From Oscillospiraceae bacterium (lineage in GTDB: Bacteria; Bacillota; Clostridia; Oscillospirales; Oscillospiraceae): a DNA stretch of 64,000 nt. A program made the translations under genes and the position numbers. Numbering within the stretch: position 1 is the stretch's first letter; every line of letters begins with the position of its first letter. The notes below the pieces were generated by a model. It was not told the DNA's origin. It did no database searches and saw nothing but the letters and a program-made list of their open reading frames with translations. Positions 1 through 8,326 of the stretch are shown in pieces. The DNA lies in assembly GCA_022846075.1 (NCBI GenBank), contig AP025582.1, positions 868,001 to 932,000 of the forward strand, read 5' to 3'.

Positions 1-804
1 TGCGGCCAGGGGGATGGAAATATTCTGGGCGATGACGGCGAAGAGGTCCGGGTTCAAGGGCTGGGTGGGCTCCTCGTAATAGAAGCAGTTGAGGGGCTCC
101 AGCCGCTTGCCCAGCTGGATGGCGGAGTTGGTGTCGGTGAGGGCGTGGAGCTCGATGATGATGCCCAGGTCGGGCCCGCCGGCCTCCCGGATGGCGGCCA
201 CCCGCTGGTAGGCCACGTCCAGCATCTCGTCGGTGAGGAGGCCACGGGTATTCCAGCCCTTTTCCATCCACACGGCGTTTTTGTTGAAGCCCACGGGGTC
301 CACCTTCACGCAGTCGTAGCCGTCGGCCATGGCGTCCCGGGCGGCCTGGGCGTAGTCGGCGGGGTCGGCCAGGGAGACGGCCTCGGGGCCCCAGCCGGTC
401 TGGATCTGGCTGGCGTAGGCCCGCAGCCTGGTGTTCATTTTGCCGCCCAGCAGCTCGTGGACGGGGGCGTTCAGCTTCTTGCCCTTGATGTCCCAGCAGG
501 CGATGTCGATGGCGCTGATGGCGGACATGACGATGGTGCCGCCGCCCATGCCCCAGAAGGTGTCCCGGTGGAGCCGGTTCCAGATCTCCTCGGTGTGGGT
601 GGGGTCCATGCCGATGATGTACTTGGCGAAGTCTGCGATCATGCCGGCGGCGGCGTCGGGGCCGGAGCTGTAAGCCACGCCGGCCTCGCCGTAGCCGCAG
701 ATGCCCGCGTCGGTGTTGATGCGGACAAAGACGGGGGACCAGGCGACCACGATGCCTTCGGCGGGGGGATTGGTGCGGATCACGTCAACGCTGGTGATTT
801 TCAT
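1..804 (-). CDS. Enolase-superfamily dehydratase-like protein, partial (mandelate racemase subgroup)
   Basis: The N-terminal 268 codons are present and the C-terminus runs off the left edge, so the fifth-strand Glu ligand and the catalytic His are not visible. The start ATG at 804 gives MKITS, the same N-terminus as the paralogues downstream in coordinates, and follows an AGGAGG-like site. The capping domain contains GYGEAGVAYSSG and WDIKGK. The barrel begins with a VKVD strand (about residue 167), then an E-L-H motif (Glu218, His220) and the YYEEP strand (Glu244). These are the expected positions of the first metal ligand, an acid/base His and the second metal ligand in acid-sugar dehydratases. 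It lies 58 bp after the 863-2053 gene on the same strand, so the two probably share a transcript. The substrate is not identifiable from sequence. Confidence 0.88.
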   Translation of the reverse strand, partial: MKITSVDVIRTNPPAEGIVVAWSPVFVRINTDAGICGYGEAGVAYSSGPDAAAGMIADFAKYIIGMDPTHTEEIWNRLHRDTFWGMGGGTIVMSAISAIDIACWDIKGKKLNAPVHELLGGKMNTRLRAYASQIQTGWGPEAVSLADPADYAQAARDAMADGYDCVKVDPVGFNKNAVWMEKGWNTRGLLTDEMLDVAYQRVAAIREAGGPDLGIIIELHALTDTNSAIQLGKRLEPLNCFYYEEPTQPLNPDLFAVIAQNISIPLAA

Positions 805-862
805 AGTGTTCCTCCTTTTCACTGGGCGGGTATATGGACCTGGGCAAGGCCGGGGAAATGGA

Positions 863-2053
863 TCACTCGATGACCTGATAGAGGAGGGCCCTGTCGATGG
901 CCTCCTGAAGGAACTCATTGCCGATGCCGGGGAGGTCGGGGACGGTGAAGAAGCCGCCCTCAGGCTGGAGGTTATATTTGGTCAGCCCCAGGCAGGTATC
1001 CATGCGGTTGCAGGTGTGGTGCTCATGGATGATGAAGTTGGGGATGGTGCACTCCACATGGAGGGCCGCGTTGGTGGCCAGGGGGCTGCCCGCCACGTGG
1101 ACCTGGACGCCCGCGTCGAAGGCGTGGGCCATGTCGCAGATTTTCTTCACCTCGCTGATGCCGCCGCAGTTGCCAATGTCCGGCTGGGCCAGCTGGAGGA
1201 GGTTCTTTTTGAAATAGTCGGCGTACTGCCAGCGGGAGTAGAGCCGCTCGCCGTTGGCGATGGGGATGCTGGTGTATTTGGCGATGTACTCCATGGTCTG
1301 GGTGGATGGGGTGTTGGGCTCCTCAAAGGCCAGGACATGGTACTTCTCCGCCAGATTGGCCAGTTGGACGGCGCCCAGGGCGTCGGGGTAGGAGTGGTTC
1401 TCCATGATGATGTCCACCTCGTCCCCGGCGGCCTCCCGGGCGGCTTTCATGCGCCCTTCCACCATCTTGAGCTGTCTGGGGGTGAGGAAGCCGGTGGTGT
1501 CCAGGAAGTCCAGGGGCTTGCCCTCCTCGTCCCGGTCGAAGAAGTCGATCTTCACGGCGTCAAAGCCCTCGGCCACAGCCAGCCGCACATTGTTGGCGTA
1601 GTCCTCGTCGGTGACCGCCCACACATGGTTGCTGACCCCCACCTGGCCCCAGCCGAACTGGAGCTGGCTGGCATAGGTGCGCAGCTTGTCGCGGACCTTG
1701 CCGCCCAAAAGCTGATAGCAGGGCACACCGAAGTGCTTGCCCTTGATGTCCCAGAGGGCCACGTCGATGGCGGCGATGCCTGAGAAGACCACCGGGCCGC
1801 CGTTCTGGCCCCAGAATGTCTTTTTGTACATGGTCTCCCAAATAAGCTCGGTCTGGAGGGGGTCCATGCCGATGATGAGCCCGGCCAGGTCGCAGACCAT
1901 GCCGAAGGCGGCGGTGCCGCCCACGCCGTAGGCCATCCCGGCCTCGCCGTCCCCCCGAAGGCCGCTGTCGGTGTAGATGCGGCAGCCGATGGGGCTGTTT
2001 TGCTTGTTGTTGGCGGTGGGCAGGCGGAATACCTCTACTTTGGTGATCTTCAT
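863..2053 (-). CDS. Enolase-superfamily acid-sugar dehydratase-like protein
   Basis: This 396-residue protein is close to full length for the mandelate racemase subgroup. Probable Mg ligands are Glu218 (E-N-H motif), Glu244 (FEEP) and Glu269 (GERLYSRW). Asp292 and His319 (HVAGSP) form the expected His-Asp dyad, and Lys168-x-Asp170 lies on the second strand. The family abstracts a proton next to a carboxylate, most often to dehydrate a sugar acid. The ATG at 2053 is preferred over a GTG at 2062 because AGGAG at 2064-2068 is 10 nt upstream of it and all paralogues start MKIT. A strong promoter lies upstream. It resembles the 9806-11029 paralogue (HSYPDA/HSFPDA, PNTP) more than the pair at 5841-8288. 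Substrate unknown. Confidence 0.92.
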   Translation of the reverse strand: MKITKVEVFRLPTANNKQNSPIGCRIYTDSGLRGDGEAGMAYGVGGTAAFGMVCDLAGLIIGMDPLQTELIWETMYKKTFWGQNGGPVVFSGIAAIDVALWDIKGKHFGVPCYQLLGGKVRDKLRTYASQLQFGWGQVGVSNHVWAVTDEDYANNVRLAVAEGFDAVKIDFFDRDEEGKPLDFLDTTGFLTPRQLKMVEGRMKAAREAAGDEVDIIMENHSYPDALGAVQLANLAEKYHVLAFEEPNTPSTQTMEYIAKYTSIPIANGERLYSRWQYADYFKKNLLQLAQPDIGNCGGISEVKKICDMAHAFDAGVQVHVAGSPLATNAALHVECTIPNFIIHEHHTCNRMDTCLGLTKYNLQPEGGFFTVPDLPGIGNEFLQEAIDRALLYQVIE

Positions 2054-2110
2054 ACGCACCACGCTCCTGACTATTATTAAACGAGTTGATTAGTTGTTCG
2101 CTATGTAGAT

Positions 2111-2139
2111 ATTGTACGAGTGCGGGAGGGAAAAGTCAA
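2111..2139 (-). promoter_or_regulatory. Sigma-A promoter for the 2053 enolase-superfamily gene
   Basis: On the minus strand TTGACT (2134-2139) and TACAAT (2111-2116) are separated by exactly 17 bp. Transcription would start near 2104, leaving a leader of about 50 nt that carries a short direct repeat (AGTTG-ATT-AGTTG). Confidence 0.8.
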
Positions 2140-2263
2140 CGCATTTCCGCAAGTTTGGAGAAAGCGGAAAAACGGGTGGGCCCATTTTGTGAAAAAAGTC
2201 AATGGGACGGGGAAAGGGCCGGGAACAGACGGGAAAACCGGCCTTTTCTTTTTCGGGGACGTA

Positions 2264-2272
2264 TGGTATAAT
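2264..2272 (+). promoter_or_regulatory. Extended -10 promoter of queT
   Basis: TGGTATAAT is a perfect extended -10 element. No good -35 box is seen 17 bp upstream. The predicted transcript would start near 2279, exactly where the structured leader begins. Confidence 0.7.
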
Positions 2273-2277
2273 TCCTT

Positions 2278-2365
2278 CGACTGGTTCCCCACCCAGTCCA
2301 ACCGGTAGGGAGAATGCCGTCCGGGGGCGCTTGCGCCATGCCCCCGGGGAAAGGGACCCCTGCCG
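2278..2365 (+). ncRNA. Candidate preQ1 riboswitch (class III-like) ahead of queT
   Basis: The leader folds by eye into a hairpin GACTGG/CCAGTC (2279-2284 with 2293-2298), a long-range 7-bp helix 2304-2310 with 2358-2364 (one G-T pair), and an enclosed 8-bp hairpin 2321-2328 with 2340-2347. The C-rich loop at 2285-2290 (TTCCCC) can also pair with GGGGAA at 2346-2351, a pseudoknot typical of HLout riboswitches. The downstream gene is queT, the queuosine-precursor transporter that preQ1 riboswitches commonly control. Class III is known from Ruminococcaceae-type bacteria ahead of queT. The class assignment is inferred from gene, taxon and fold; no consensus alignment was made. The queT ribosome binding site (GGAGG, 2399-2403) lies about 35 nt beyond the fold. 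Confidence 0.55.
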
Positions 2366-2412
2366 CTGTGCGCGGCGCGCGTACTCTAAACAAAAAATGG
2401 AGGTATTTTTTC

Positions 2413-2940
2413 ATGCGCAGATTTTCCGTCAAAGACCTGACCCTGGCGGCCATGGTGGCCGCCCTCTACGCCGTGATGGGCTACTTCGGCAACATCTTCG
2501 GCCTCACCTTCAACGTGGTGCAGATCCGCTTCGCGGAGGCTCTCACCGTCCTGCCCTTCCTCTTCCCGGCCACGGCGCCGGGGCTGGCGGTGGGCTGTCT
2601 CATCACCAACCTGCTCTCCCCCTATGGCCCGGTGGATATTGTCTTCGGCACCCTGGCCACCGCCGTGGCGGCCTGGCTGACCATGAAGATGCCCAAGTGG
2701 TATCTGGCGGCGGTGCCCCCCATCCTGGTGAACATGGTGGTGCTGTGTCCCATGTGGGCCTGGGCCGAGACGGGGACAATCAACGCCGCCTTTTGGGCGG
2801 CCTGCGGCTTCAACGCCGTCACCTTTGTCATTGGGGAGGCCCTGGCCTGCTACGTGCTGGGGACCATCCTGCTCAAGCTTCTGCCCCGGGTGAAATTCCT
2901 GCGGGGCGCTATCCCGGAACGGCGGCTGCCCGCCGTGTAA
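2413..2940 (+). CDS. queT: QueT family queuosine-precursor transporter
   Basis: This 175-residue integral membrane protein has about five or six hydrophobic segments. It shows the family pattern R-x-AEALTVLPFLFP, then PGLAVGCLITNLLSP and DIVFGTLAT. QueT is the substrate-binding (S) component that salvages preQ1 or preQ0 for queuosine tRNA modification, normally using shared ECF energy-coupling subunits, none of which are in this window. The ATG at 2413 follows GGAGG by 9 nt; the upstream extension of the open frame is the structured leader and is not expected to be coding. galU follows after 31 bp and may be co-transcribed. Confidence 0.88.
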   Translation: MRRFSVKDLTLAAMVAALYAVMGYFGNIFGLTFNVVQIRFAEALTVLPFLFPATAPGLAVGCLITNLLSPYGPVDIVFGTLATAVAAWLTMKMPKWYLAAVPPILVNMVVLCPMWAWAETGTINAAFWAACGFNAVTFVIGEALACYVLGTILLKLLPRVKFLRGAIPERRLPAV

Positions 2941-2971
2941 GTTTGTTTCGACCGTAAGGAGGCTGACACCC

Positions 2972-3841
2972 ATGAAAGTGCGCAAGGCCGTCATCCCCGC
3001 CGCCGGGCTGGGGACCCGGATGCTTCCCGCCACCAAGACCGTGCCCAAGGAGATGCTCCCCCTGGTGGACAAGCCCGTGCTCCAGTACATCGTGGAGGAG
3101 GCGGTGGCCGCGGGGATCGAGGACATCCTCATCGTCACCAACCGGGCCAAGTCGGCCATGGACGACTACTTCGACTACTACCCCGAGCTGGAGCGCCGGC
3201 TGGAGGAGGGGGGCAAGGAGAAGGAGCTGGAGGAGGTCAAACGGGCCGCCGATCTGGCCAACGTCTTCTACGTCCGCCAGAAGGAGACCAAGGGCCTGGG
3301 CCACGCCATCTGGCGGGCCAAGCGCTTCGTGGGGGACGAGCCCTTCGCCGTACTGCTGGGGGACGACATCATGCGGGCCAAGACCCCGGTCATCGGCCAG
3401 CTCATCGCCGCCGCCGAGAAGTACGACGCCTCCGCCGTAGGCGTGCAGCAGGTGGCCACCGAGGCCATCTCCAAGTATTCCTCCGTGAAGATTTCCCCTC
3501 TTGAGGAGCGGGTCTTCGCCGTCTCCGACATGAACGAGAAGCCCACGGTGGAGGAGATGTTCTCCAACTACGCCATCCTGGGCCGCTACGTGCTGAAATC
3601 CGGCATTTTCGACATTCTGGAGCACCAGGCCCCCGGTTACGGCGGGGAGATCCAGCTCACCGACGGCCTCAAGACCCTGTGCGGCCTGGACAAGATGGTG
3701 GCGGTGGATTTTGAGGGCCGCCGCTACGACACCGGCAATCTGAAGGGCTTCCTGGAGGCCACCCTGGACTTTGCCCTGGACCACCCGGAGACGGGGGCGT
3801 GGCTGAAGCAGTTCATCCTGGACAAGGCCGGGTCACTGTGA
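2972..3841 (+). CDS. galU: UTP--glucose-1-phosphate uridylyltransferase
   Basis: This 289-residue enzyme makes UDP-glucose from UTP and glucose 1-phosphate for glycolipids and envelope polysaccharides. The N-terminal nucleotide-binding signature IPAAGLGTRMLPATK is at residues 8-22, followed by PKEMLPLVDKPVLQYIVEEA. LLGDD near residue 128 and GGEIQLTDG near residue 225 are further family motifs. The length is normal. AAGGAGG sits upstream with good spacing. It follows queT by 31 bp and its TGA overlaps a GTG start of the next lipoprotein gene. The link to queuosine salvage is probably only co-transcription. Confidence 0.95.
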   Translation: MKVRKAVIPAAGLGTRMLPATKTVPKEMLPLVDKPVLQYIVEEAVAAGIEDILIVTNRAKSAMDDYFDYYPELERRLEEGGKEKELEEVKRAADLANVFYVRQKETKGLGHAIWRAKRFVGDEPFAVLLGDDIMRAKTPVIGQLIAAAEKYDASAVGVQQVATEAISKYSSVKISPLEERVFAVSDMNEKPTVEEMFSNYAILGRYVLKSGIFDILEHQAPGYGGEIQLTDGLKTLCGLDKMVAVDFEGRRYDTGNLKGFLEATLDFALDHPETGAWLKQFILDKAGSL

Positions 3842-4314
3842 GCGGGGGCGTGAAAAGGCGCGTTTTGCCCCTCTTGTGCGCCGGGGCTCTGTGCCTCACC
3901 CTGGCCGGGTGCGACCAAGACGACCGCTACGACGACGTATCCGCCCTGGGCGGTTCGGCCAACAGCTATTCCGCCGTCAGCTTTGTCCAGACTACCGTCA
4001 ACGGCGTCCGCTCCGGCAGCGTGGGCAAGCTCTCCGGGACCTACGAGCTGTGGAACTGCCGTTCCCAGAACCACGACCAGGCCACTCTGACCTACACCTT
4101 TGAGGTGACGAACGGAAAGGCCAAGCTGGTCTTCGCCGACCCGGACGGGAACGTGGAGACCCTGGTGGAGTGCTCCGCCGGGGACGACCCGGCCCAGGGC
4201 ACCCTGACCCTGGACCTGTCCGTAGGGACGAGCCGGATCAAGCTGGCGGGGGCGGAGGACGCCGCCGCCTCCTGGACCCTGGAGATCGACCGGGGCACCT
4301 GGAGCGATTCCTGA
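3838..4314 (+). CDS. Small putative lipoprotein of unknown function
   Basis: About 158 residues. An N-terminal basic and hydrophobic stretch ends in LTLAGC, a good lipobox, so the protein is probably lipid-anchored on the outer face of the membrane. The mature part is rich in Thr, Gly and Asp and looks like a small beta-rich domain. I do not recognise a family. The GTG at 3838 overlaps the galU TGA (GTGA) and suggests translational coupling. A second GTG at 3850 would give a more compact signal peptide starting with Lys-Arg-Arg. A strong terminator follows directly, making this the last gene of the unit. Confidence 0.72.
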   Translation: MSGGVKRRVLPLLCAGALCLTLAGCDQDDRYDDVSALGGSANSYSAVSFVQTTVNGVRSGSVGKLSGTYELWNCRSQNHDQATLTYTFEVTNGKAKLVFADPDGNVETLVECSAGDDPAQGTLTLDLSVGTSRIKLAGAEDAAASWTLEIDRGTWSDS

Positions 4315-4322
4315 ACATTGAA

Positions 4323-4361
4323 AAAGCCCCCTGATGTAGGAAATCTACATCAGGGGGCTTT
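4323..4361. terminator. Bidirectional intrinsic terminator
   Basis: A 17-bp perfect stem (4323-4339 with 4345-4361) has a 5-nt loop and A/T tracts on both sides. It ends the queT-galU-lipoprotein unit and the convergent permease gene. Confidence 0.93.
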
Positions 4362-4384
4362 CTTTGTATTGTGAGGTCCGCGGG

Positions 4385-5605
4385 TCACAGCCCAAAGAGG
4401 GAGAGCAGGCCATAGTAACCGAAGGCGACCAGGCAGAAGGAGAGGACCATGGGAAGGGTCTTGCGGATGAGGGCGCCCAGGGAAATGCCGTAGTCCTCGG
4501 CGCACACCGCCAGGCATACGTGGACGGGTGAGACCTGCATGGCGGCGTAGGTCATGCACATCAGCAGGACGAAGAGGGGCAGGCCGCCGGGGCCCAGGGG
4601 CAGGGTGGCCATGGCCATGGGCATGCACAGCACGATGATGGCCTGGGAGCCGCTGACGATGCTGCCGAAGAAGAAAATGAGGGCGAACACCAGGAAGGTG
4701 GGGATGGGCAGGGAGGAGAAGAAGCCGGGCAGGGCGGCGATGACCCCCGTGGCGGCCAGCACCTCCTTGAAAACCATGATGAGGAGGGTGGAGACCATCA
4801 GCTTGCCCTCGAAGGCGGAGGCGAAGAAGGGCTTCAGCTCGGCCCACTTGAACCTCCCCACCAGGGCGTTGAGGACGATGCAGATGAGGACGGAGATGTA
4901 GACCGGGATGTTGAAGGCCACGATGAGGACCACCGTAAAGGCGATGGTCCACAGGGATTTGCCGAAGAGCTTCCAATAGAAGGATTTGGATTCCCTGGCG
5001 ATAAAGCCGGCGTCCTTGGGCAGCTTCCGCAGATAGAAGACCCAGCCCATGGCCATCAAGGCGGCCATCATGGGGAGCATGGCCAGGGTGAAGGCGGGCA
5101 CGGAGACCCGGCCCTCGGACAGGCCGATGGCGATGAGGATGGAGGTGTAGGTGGGGAAGAAGAGCTCGGAGACGTGGCGGTAGTAGGAGGTGACGCAGGC
5201 CTGCTCCTCCACCTTGAGATAGCCGTCGGTACTCTCCCGCACGATGTCGCCGCAGATGAGCACGGTGCCCACCGCGGGCAGCATCCCCAGCAGAGTGGGG
5301 GCCACCGACGCGTCGACGCGTCGGCTGTTGAAGAGGCCGTCCAGGGCGTCCTTGGCGTCGGAGAGGCAGTGGCGCTTTTCCAGCATCCGCTGGAGGAAGG
5401 TGATGAGGTAGAGCACCAGCAGCAGTTGGATGGTGTCCCAGCTGAGGGCGCCCACCACCACCGCCCGGCCCACCGTCTGGGCGGGCATCCAGTAGAGGAG
5501 CCACGTGGCCAGAGTGGCGGCGATCACCGCCACGGACAGGGGTTTTTTCAGCCACATCACTGCGATGATGACGAGAAATACCGCGAGCAATTTCAAAAGA
5601 TCCAT
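4385..5605 (-). CDS. DUF401 family membrane permease
   Basis: 406 residues with about ten hydrophobic segments. It matches my recollection of DUF401 proteins, a poorly characterised ion-transporter-like family: an N-terminal LAVFLVIIAVMWLKKPLSVAV and a reentrant-looking APTLLGMLPAVGTVLICGDIV near residue 105. The start at 5605 (MDLLKLL) is chosen because GGAG at 5615-5618 is 9 nt upstream; an ATG at 5611 would be only 3 nt away. It has its own promoter with an operator-like palindrome at the transcription start, separate from the dehydratase operon. Its position among dehydratase genes suggests import of the same or a related carboxylate, but this is inference. Confidence 0.8.
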   Translation of the reverse strand: MDLLKLLAVFLVIIAVMWLKKPLSVAVIAATLATWLLYWMPAQTVGRAVVVGALSWDTIQLLLVLYLITFLQRMLEKRHCLSDAKDALDGLFNSRRVDASVAPTLLGMLPAVGTVLICGDIVRESTDGYLKVEEQACVTSYYRHVSELFFPTYTSILIAIGLSEGRVSVPAFTLAMLPMMAALMAMGWVFYLRKLPKDAGFIARESKSFYWKLFGKSLWTIAFTVVLIVAFNIPVYISVLICIVLNALVGRFKWAELKPFFASAFEGKLMVSTLLIMVFKEVLAATGVIAALPGFFSSLPIPTFLVFALIFFFGSIVSGSQAIIVLCMPMAMATLPLGPGGLPLFVLLMCMTYAAMQVSPVHVCLAVCAEDYGISLGALIRKTLPMVLSFCLVAFGYYGLLSLFGL

Positions 5606-5642
5606 ATTCATCCACTCCGTATCAAGGTGTGCCAGACCGCCG

Positions 5643-5665
5643 GACAATTAAGATACTTAATTGTC
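5643..5665. promoter_or_regulatory. Operator-like perfect palindrome at the permease transcription start
   Basis: GACAATTAAG and CTTAATTGTC are perfect 10-bp arms around ATA. The palindrome abuts the -10 box and covers the predicted +1, a classic repressor position. The cognate regulator is not in the window. Confidence 0.7.
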
Positions 5666-5694
5666 ATTGTACCAAAAATGGCGCATTGTGTAAA
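5666..5694 (-). promoter_or_regulatory. Sigma-A promoter of the DUF401 permease
   Basis: Minus-strand TTTACA (5689-5694) and TACAAT (5666-5671) have a 17-bp spacer, and the -10 is extended by TGG. Confidence 0.8.
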
Positions 5695-5752
5695 TATACC
5701 AATGAAAAAATGAGCAACTTATTTTTTCCAGAGTAAGCGCCGCGGGAAAGAA

Positions 5753-5792
5753 AAGACAGCCTCTCCCAGCCCGAGGCGGGGAGAGGCTGTCT
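5753..5792 (-). terminator. Terminator of the dehydratase/APC permease operon
   Basis: A 15-bp stem (5753-5767 with 5778-5792) is followed on the minus strand by TTCTTT. It lies 48 bp after the stop codon of the 5841-7031 gene. Confidence 0.85.
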
Positions 5793-5840
5793 TGGGAGAA
5801 GATCGGAGAAAGGCGGGAGCGGGGATCGAAGAGGGGGAGG

Positions 5841-7031
5841 TTACTGGATGACGACCTTGCGGGCGGCGGCCATGGCCTCCTCGCTCATCTCCTGACCGAT
5901 GCCGGGCAGCTCGGGGACGGTGTAGAAGCCGTCCTTGGGCTCGTAGAAGTACTTCCCGGCCTTCCTGAACTTGGAGGTCAGGTTGGCGTTGTGCTCCTCA
6001 TGGATGACGAAGTTGGGGATGACGGTCTCCACCTGGAGGGCGGCGGCGGTGGCGATGGGGCCGCCGCAGACGTGGATCTGGACGCCCACGTCGTAGACCT
6101 GGGCCATGTCGCAGATCTTCTTGGTCTCGGTGATGCCGCCGGTGTTGCACAGGTCGGGCTGGATCACGTCCAGGGTCCGGTCCTCAAAGAACTGGCGGAA
6201 GCCCCAGCGGGTGTAGCTGCGCTCGCCGGTGGCCAGAGGCAGGGTGCAGCGCTGCTTGATATGCTTGAAGACGGAGGGGTTGCAGGGCATGGTGGGCTCC
6301 TCGTAGTACATGATGCGGTAGGGCTCCAGAGCCTTGCCCAGGATGGCGGCGGTGTTGGCGTCCAGCAGGGAGTGGATCTCCACGATGATGTCCAGGTCAT
6401 CCCCGCCCGCCTCCCGGGCGGCGGCGATGCGCTCCACCGAGCGCTTCAGGTCGTGCTCCCGGTAGCAGCCCCGGATCTGATTGCCCTGGGTGCCCATGAG
6501 CTGGGGGAAGGGCCTGGGCTCCAGGGGGGCGAAGACGGGATCGATCTTGACGGCGTCATAGCCCTCACCCATGGCTTCTTTCACCACGTCGTAATAATCC
6601 TGGGGATCATACAGCAGGTCCAGGGAGTCGTTTTTCTGGATCAGGTCCCGCCAGCCGAACTGGAGCTGGGAGGCGTAGGCCCGCAGCTTGTCGTTGGTCT
6701 TGCCGCCCAGCAGCTTGTAGACAGGCAGGCCCAGGGCCTTGCCCTTGATGTCCCAGCAGGCGGTGTCGATGGCGGCCATGGCGGAGGTGACCACCACACC
6801 CCCGCCCATGCCCCAGAAGGTGTGGCGGTGGAGATGCTCCCAGATCTCCTCGGTGTTGAAGGGGTCCATGCCAAGGATGAGCTTGGCGAAATCCTGGCAC
6901 TGGCCGAAGGCGGCCTCCCAGCAGTTGCCGTAGGCGAGGCCCGCCTCGCCGAAGCCGCTGATGCCCTCGTCGGTGTTGACCTTGACGGTGATAAAATCGC
7001 CCAGGTAACATTCCACACTGGTAATTTTCAT
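5841..7031 (-). CDS. Enolase-superfamily acid-sugar dehydratase-like protein (tandem copy A)
   Basis: 396 residues. Likely metal ligands are Glu218 (E-I-H), Glu244 (YYEEP) and Glu270 (ATGERSYTRW). Asp293 and His320 (HVCGGP) form the dyad, and VKIDP near residue 161 is the second-strand motif. Family members dehydrate or epimerise acid sugars with Mg. The ATG at 7031 (MKITS) is chosen over in-frame upstream codons because it matches the paralogues. It is the last gene of the unit 11029-9806, 9748-8327, 8288-7083, 7031-5841 and is very similar along its length to its neighbour at 7083-8288, so the two look like a fairly recent tandem duplication. The exact substrate is unknown. Confidence 0.92.
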   Translation of the reverse strand: MKITSVECYLGDFITVKVNTDEGISGFGEAGLAYGNCWEAAFGQCQDFAKLILGMDPFNTEEIWEHLHRHTFWGMGGGVVVTSAMAAIDTACWDIKGKALGLPVYKLLGGKTNDKLRAYASQLQFGWRDLIQKNDSLDLLYDPQDYYDVVKEAMGEGYDAVKIDPVFAPLEPRPFPQLMGTQGNQIRGCYREHDLKRSVERIAAAREAGGDDLDIIVEIHSLLDANTAAILGKALEPYRIMYYEEPTMPCNPSVFKHIKQRCTLPLATGERSYTRWGFRQFFEDRTLDVIQPDLCNTGGITETKKICDMAQVYDVGVQIHVCGGPIATAAALQVETVIPNFVIHEEHNANLTSKFRKAGKYFYEPKDGFYTVPELPGIGQEMSEEAMAAARKVVIQ

Positions 7032-7082
7032 ATACGCTCGCTTCCTTTCAAACCATAGCTCCGGCATCCGCCGGAGGACTTT

Positions 7083-8288
7083 TTACTGGATGACGACCTT
7101 CTTGGCGGTGGCCATGGCCTCCTCGCTCATCTCCTGGCCGATGCCGGGCAACTCGGGGACGGTGTAGAAGCCGTCCACCGGGTGGTGATAGTACTTGCCG
7201 GCCTTCTTGAACACTTCCAGCAGGTTGGCGTTGTGCTCCTCATGGATGACGAAGTTGGGGATGGCCGCCTCCACCTGGAGGGCGGCGGCGGTGGCGATGG
7301 GGCCGCCGCAGACGTGGATCTGGACGCCCACGTCATAGACCTGGGCCATGTCGCAGATCTTCTTGGTCTCGGTGATGCCGCCGGTGTTGGCCAGGTCGGG
7401 CTGGATCACGTCCAGGGTCCGGTCCTCGAAGAACTGCCGGAAGCCCCAGCGGGTATAGCTGCGCTCACCGGTGGCGAGAGGCAGGGAACAGCGGCTCTTG
7501 ATGTGGTTAAAGACGCCGGGGTTGCAGGGCATGGTGGGCTCCTCATAGTACATGATGCGGTAGGGTTCCAGGGCTTTGCCCAGGATGGCGGCGGTGTTGG
7601 CGTCCAGGAGGGAGTGAATCTCCACGATGATGTCCATGTCGTCCCCGCCCGCCTCCCGGGCGGCGGCGATGCGCTCCACCGAGCGCTTCAGATCGTGCTC
7701 CCGGTAGCAGCCCCGGACCTGGTTGCCCTGGGTGGCAAAGACCTCGGGCATGGGCCGGCGGTCCAGGGGGGCGAAGACGGGGTCGATCTTGACGGCGTCG
7801 TAGCCCTCGCTCACGGCGTCCTTCACCACGTCGTAGTACTCCTGGGGGTCGTACAGCAGGTCCAGCGCGTCATTTTTCTCGATGATCTTCCGCCAGCCGA
7901 ACTGGAGCTGGGAGGCATAGGCCCGCAGCTTCTTGTTGGTCTTGCCGCCGATGAGCTTGTAGACGGGCAGGTTCAGGGCCTTGCCCTTGATGTCCCAGCA
8001 GGCGGTGTCGATGGCCGCCATGGCCGAGGTGACCACCACGCCGCCGCCCATGCCCCAGAAGGTGTGGCGGTGGAGGTGCTCCCAGATTTTCTCGGTGTCG
8101 AAGGGGTCCATGCCGATGACCAGCTTGGCGAAGTCCTGGCACTGGCCCCAGGCCGCCTCGGAGCACTTGCCGTAGGCCAGGCCGGCCTCACCGAAGCCGC
8201 TGATGCCCTCGTCGGTGTTGACCTTGACGGTGACAAAGCCGCCCAGGCCGCCCGCGGCCAGATAACATTCTACACTGGTGATTTTCAT
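7083..8288 (-). CDS. Enolase-superfamily acid-sugar dehydratase-like protein (tandem copy B)
   Basis: 401 residues. It differs from copy A mainly by a five-residue Ala/Gly-rich insertion after MKITSVECYL, small changes near residues 125-190, and the C-terminal approach to KYYHHPVDGFYTVP. Catalytic positions are retained: Glu223 and His225, Glu249, Glu275, Asp298, His325. The ATG at 8288 is preceded by AAAGGAG at good spacing; upstream in-frame codons belong to the shadow of the permease gene. It lies 51 bp before copy A and 38 bp after the APC permease, consistent with one transcript. Keeping two near-duplicates suggests either substrate divergence or gene dosage. Confidence 0.92.
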   Translation of the reverse strand: MKITSVECYLAAGGLGGFVTVKVNTDEGISGFGEAGLAYGKCSEAAWGQCQDFAKLVIGMDPFDTEKIWEHLHRHTFWGMGGGVVVTSAMAAIDTACWDIKGKALNLPVYKLIGGKTNKKLRAYASQLQFGWRKIIEKNDALDLLYDPQEYYDVVKDAVSEGYDAVKIDPVFAPLDRRPMPEVFATQGNQVRGCYREHDLKRSVERIAAAREAGGDDMDIIVEIHSLLDANTAAILGKALEPYRIMYYEEPTMPCNPGVFNHIKSRCSLPLATGERSYTRWGFRQFFEDRTLDVIQPDLANTGGITETKKICDMAQVYDVGVQIHVCGGPIATAAALQVEAAIPNFVIHEEHNANLLEVFKKAGKYYHHPVDGFYTVPELPGIGQEMSEEAMATAKKVVIQ

Positions 8289-8326
8289 GTTTTCGCTCCT
8301 TTCGTTTTCAGGGGATGGATCGGGGG

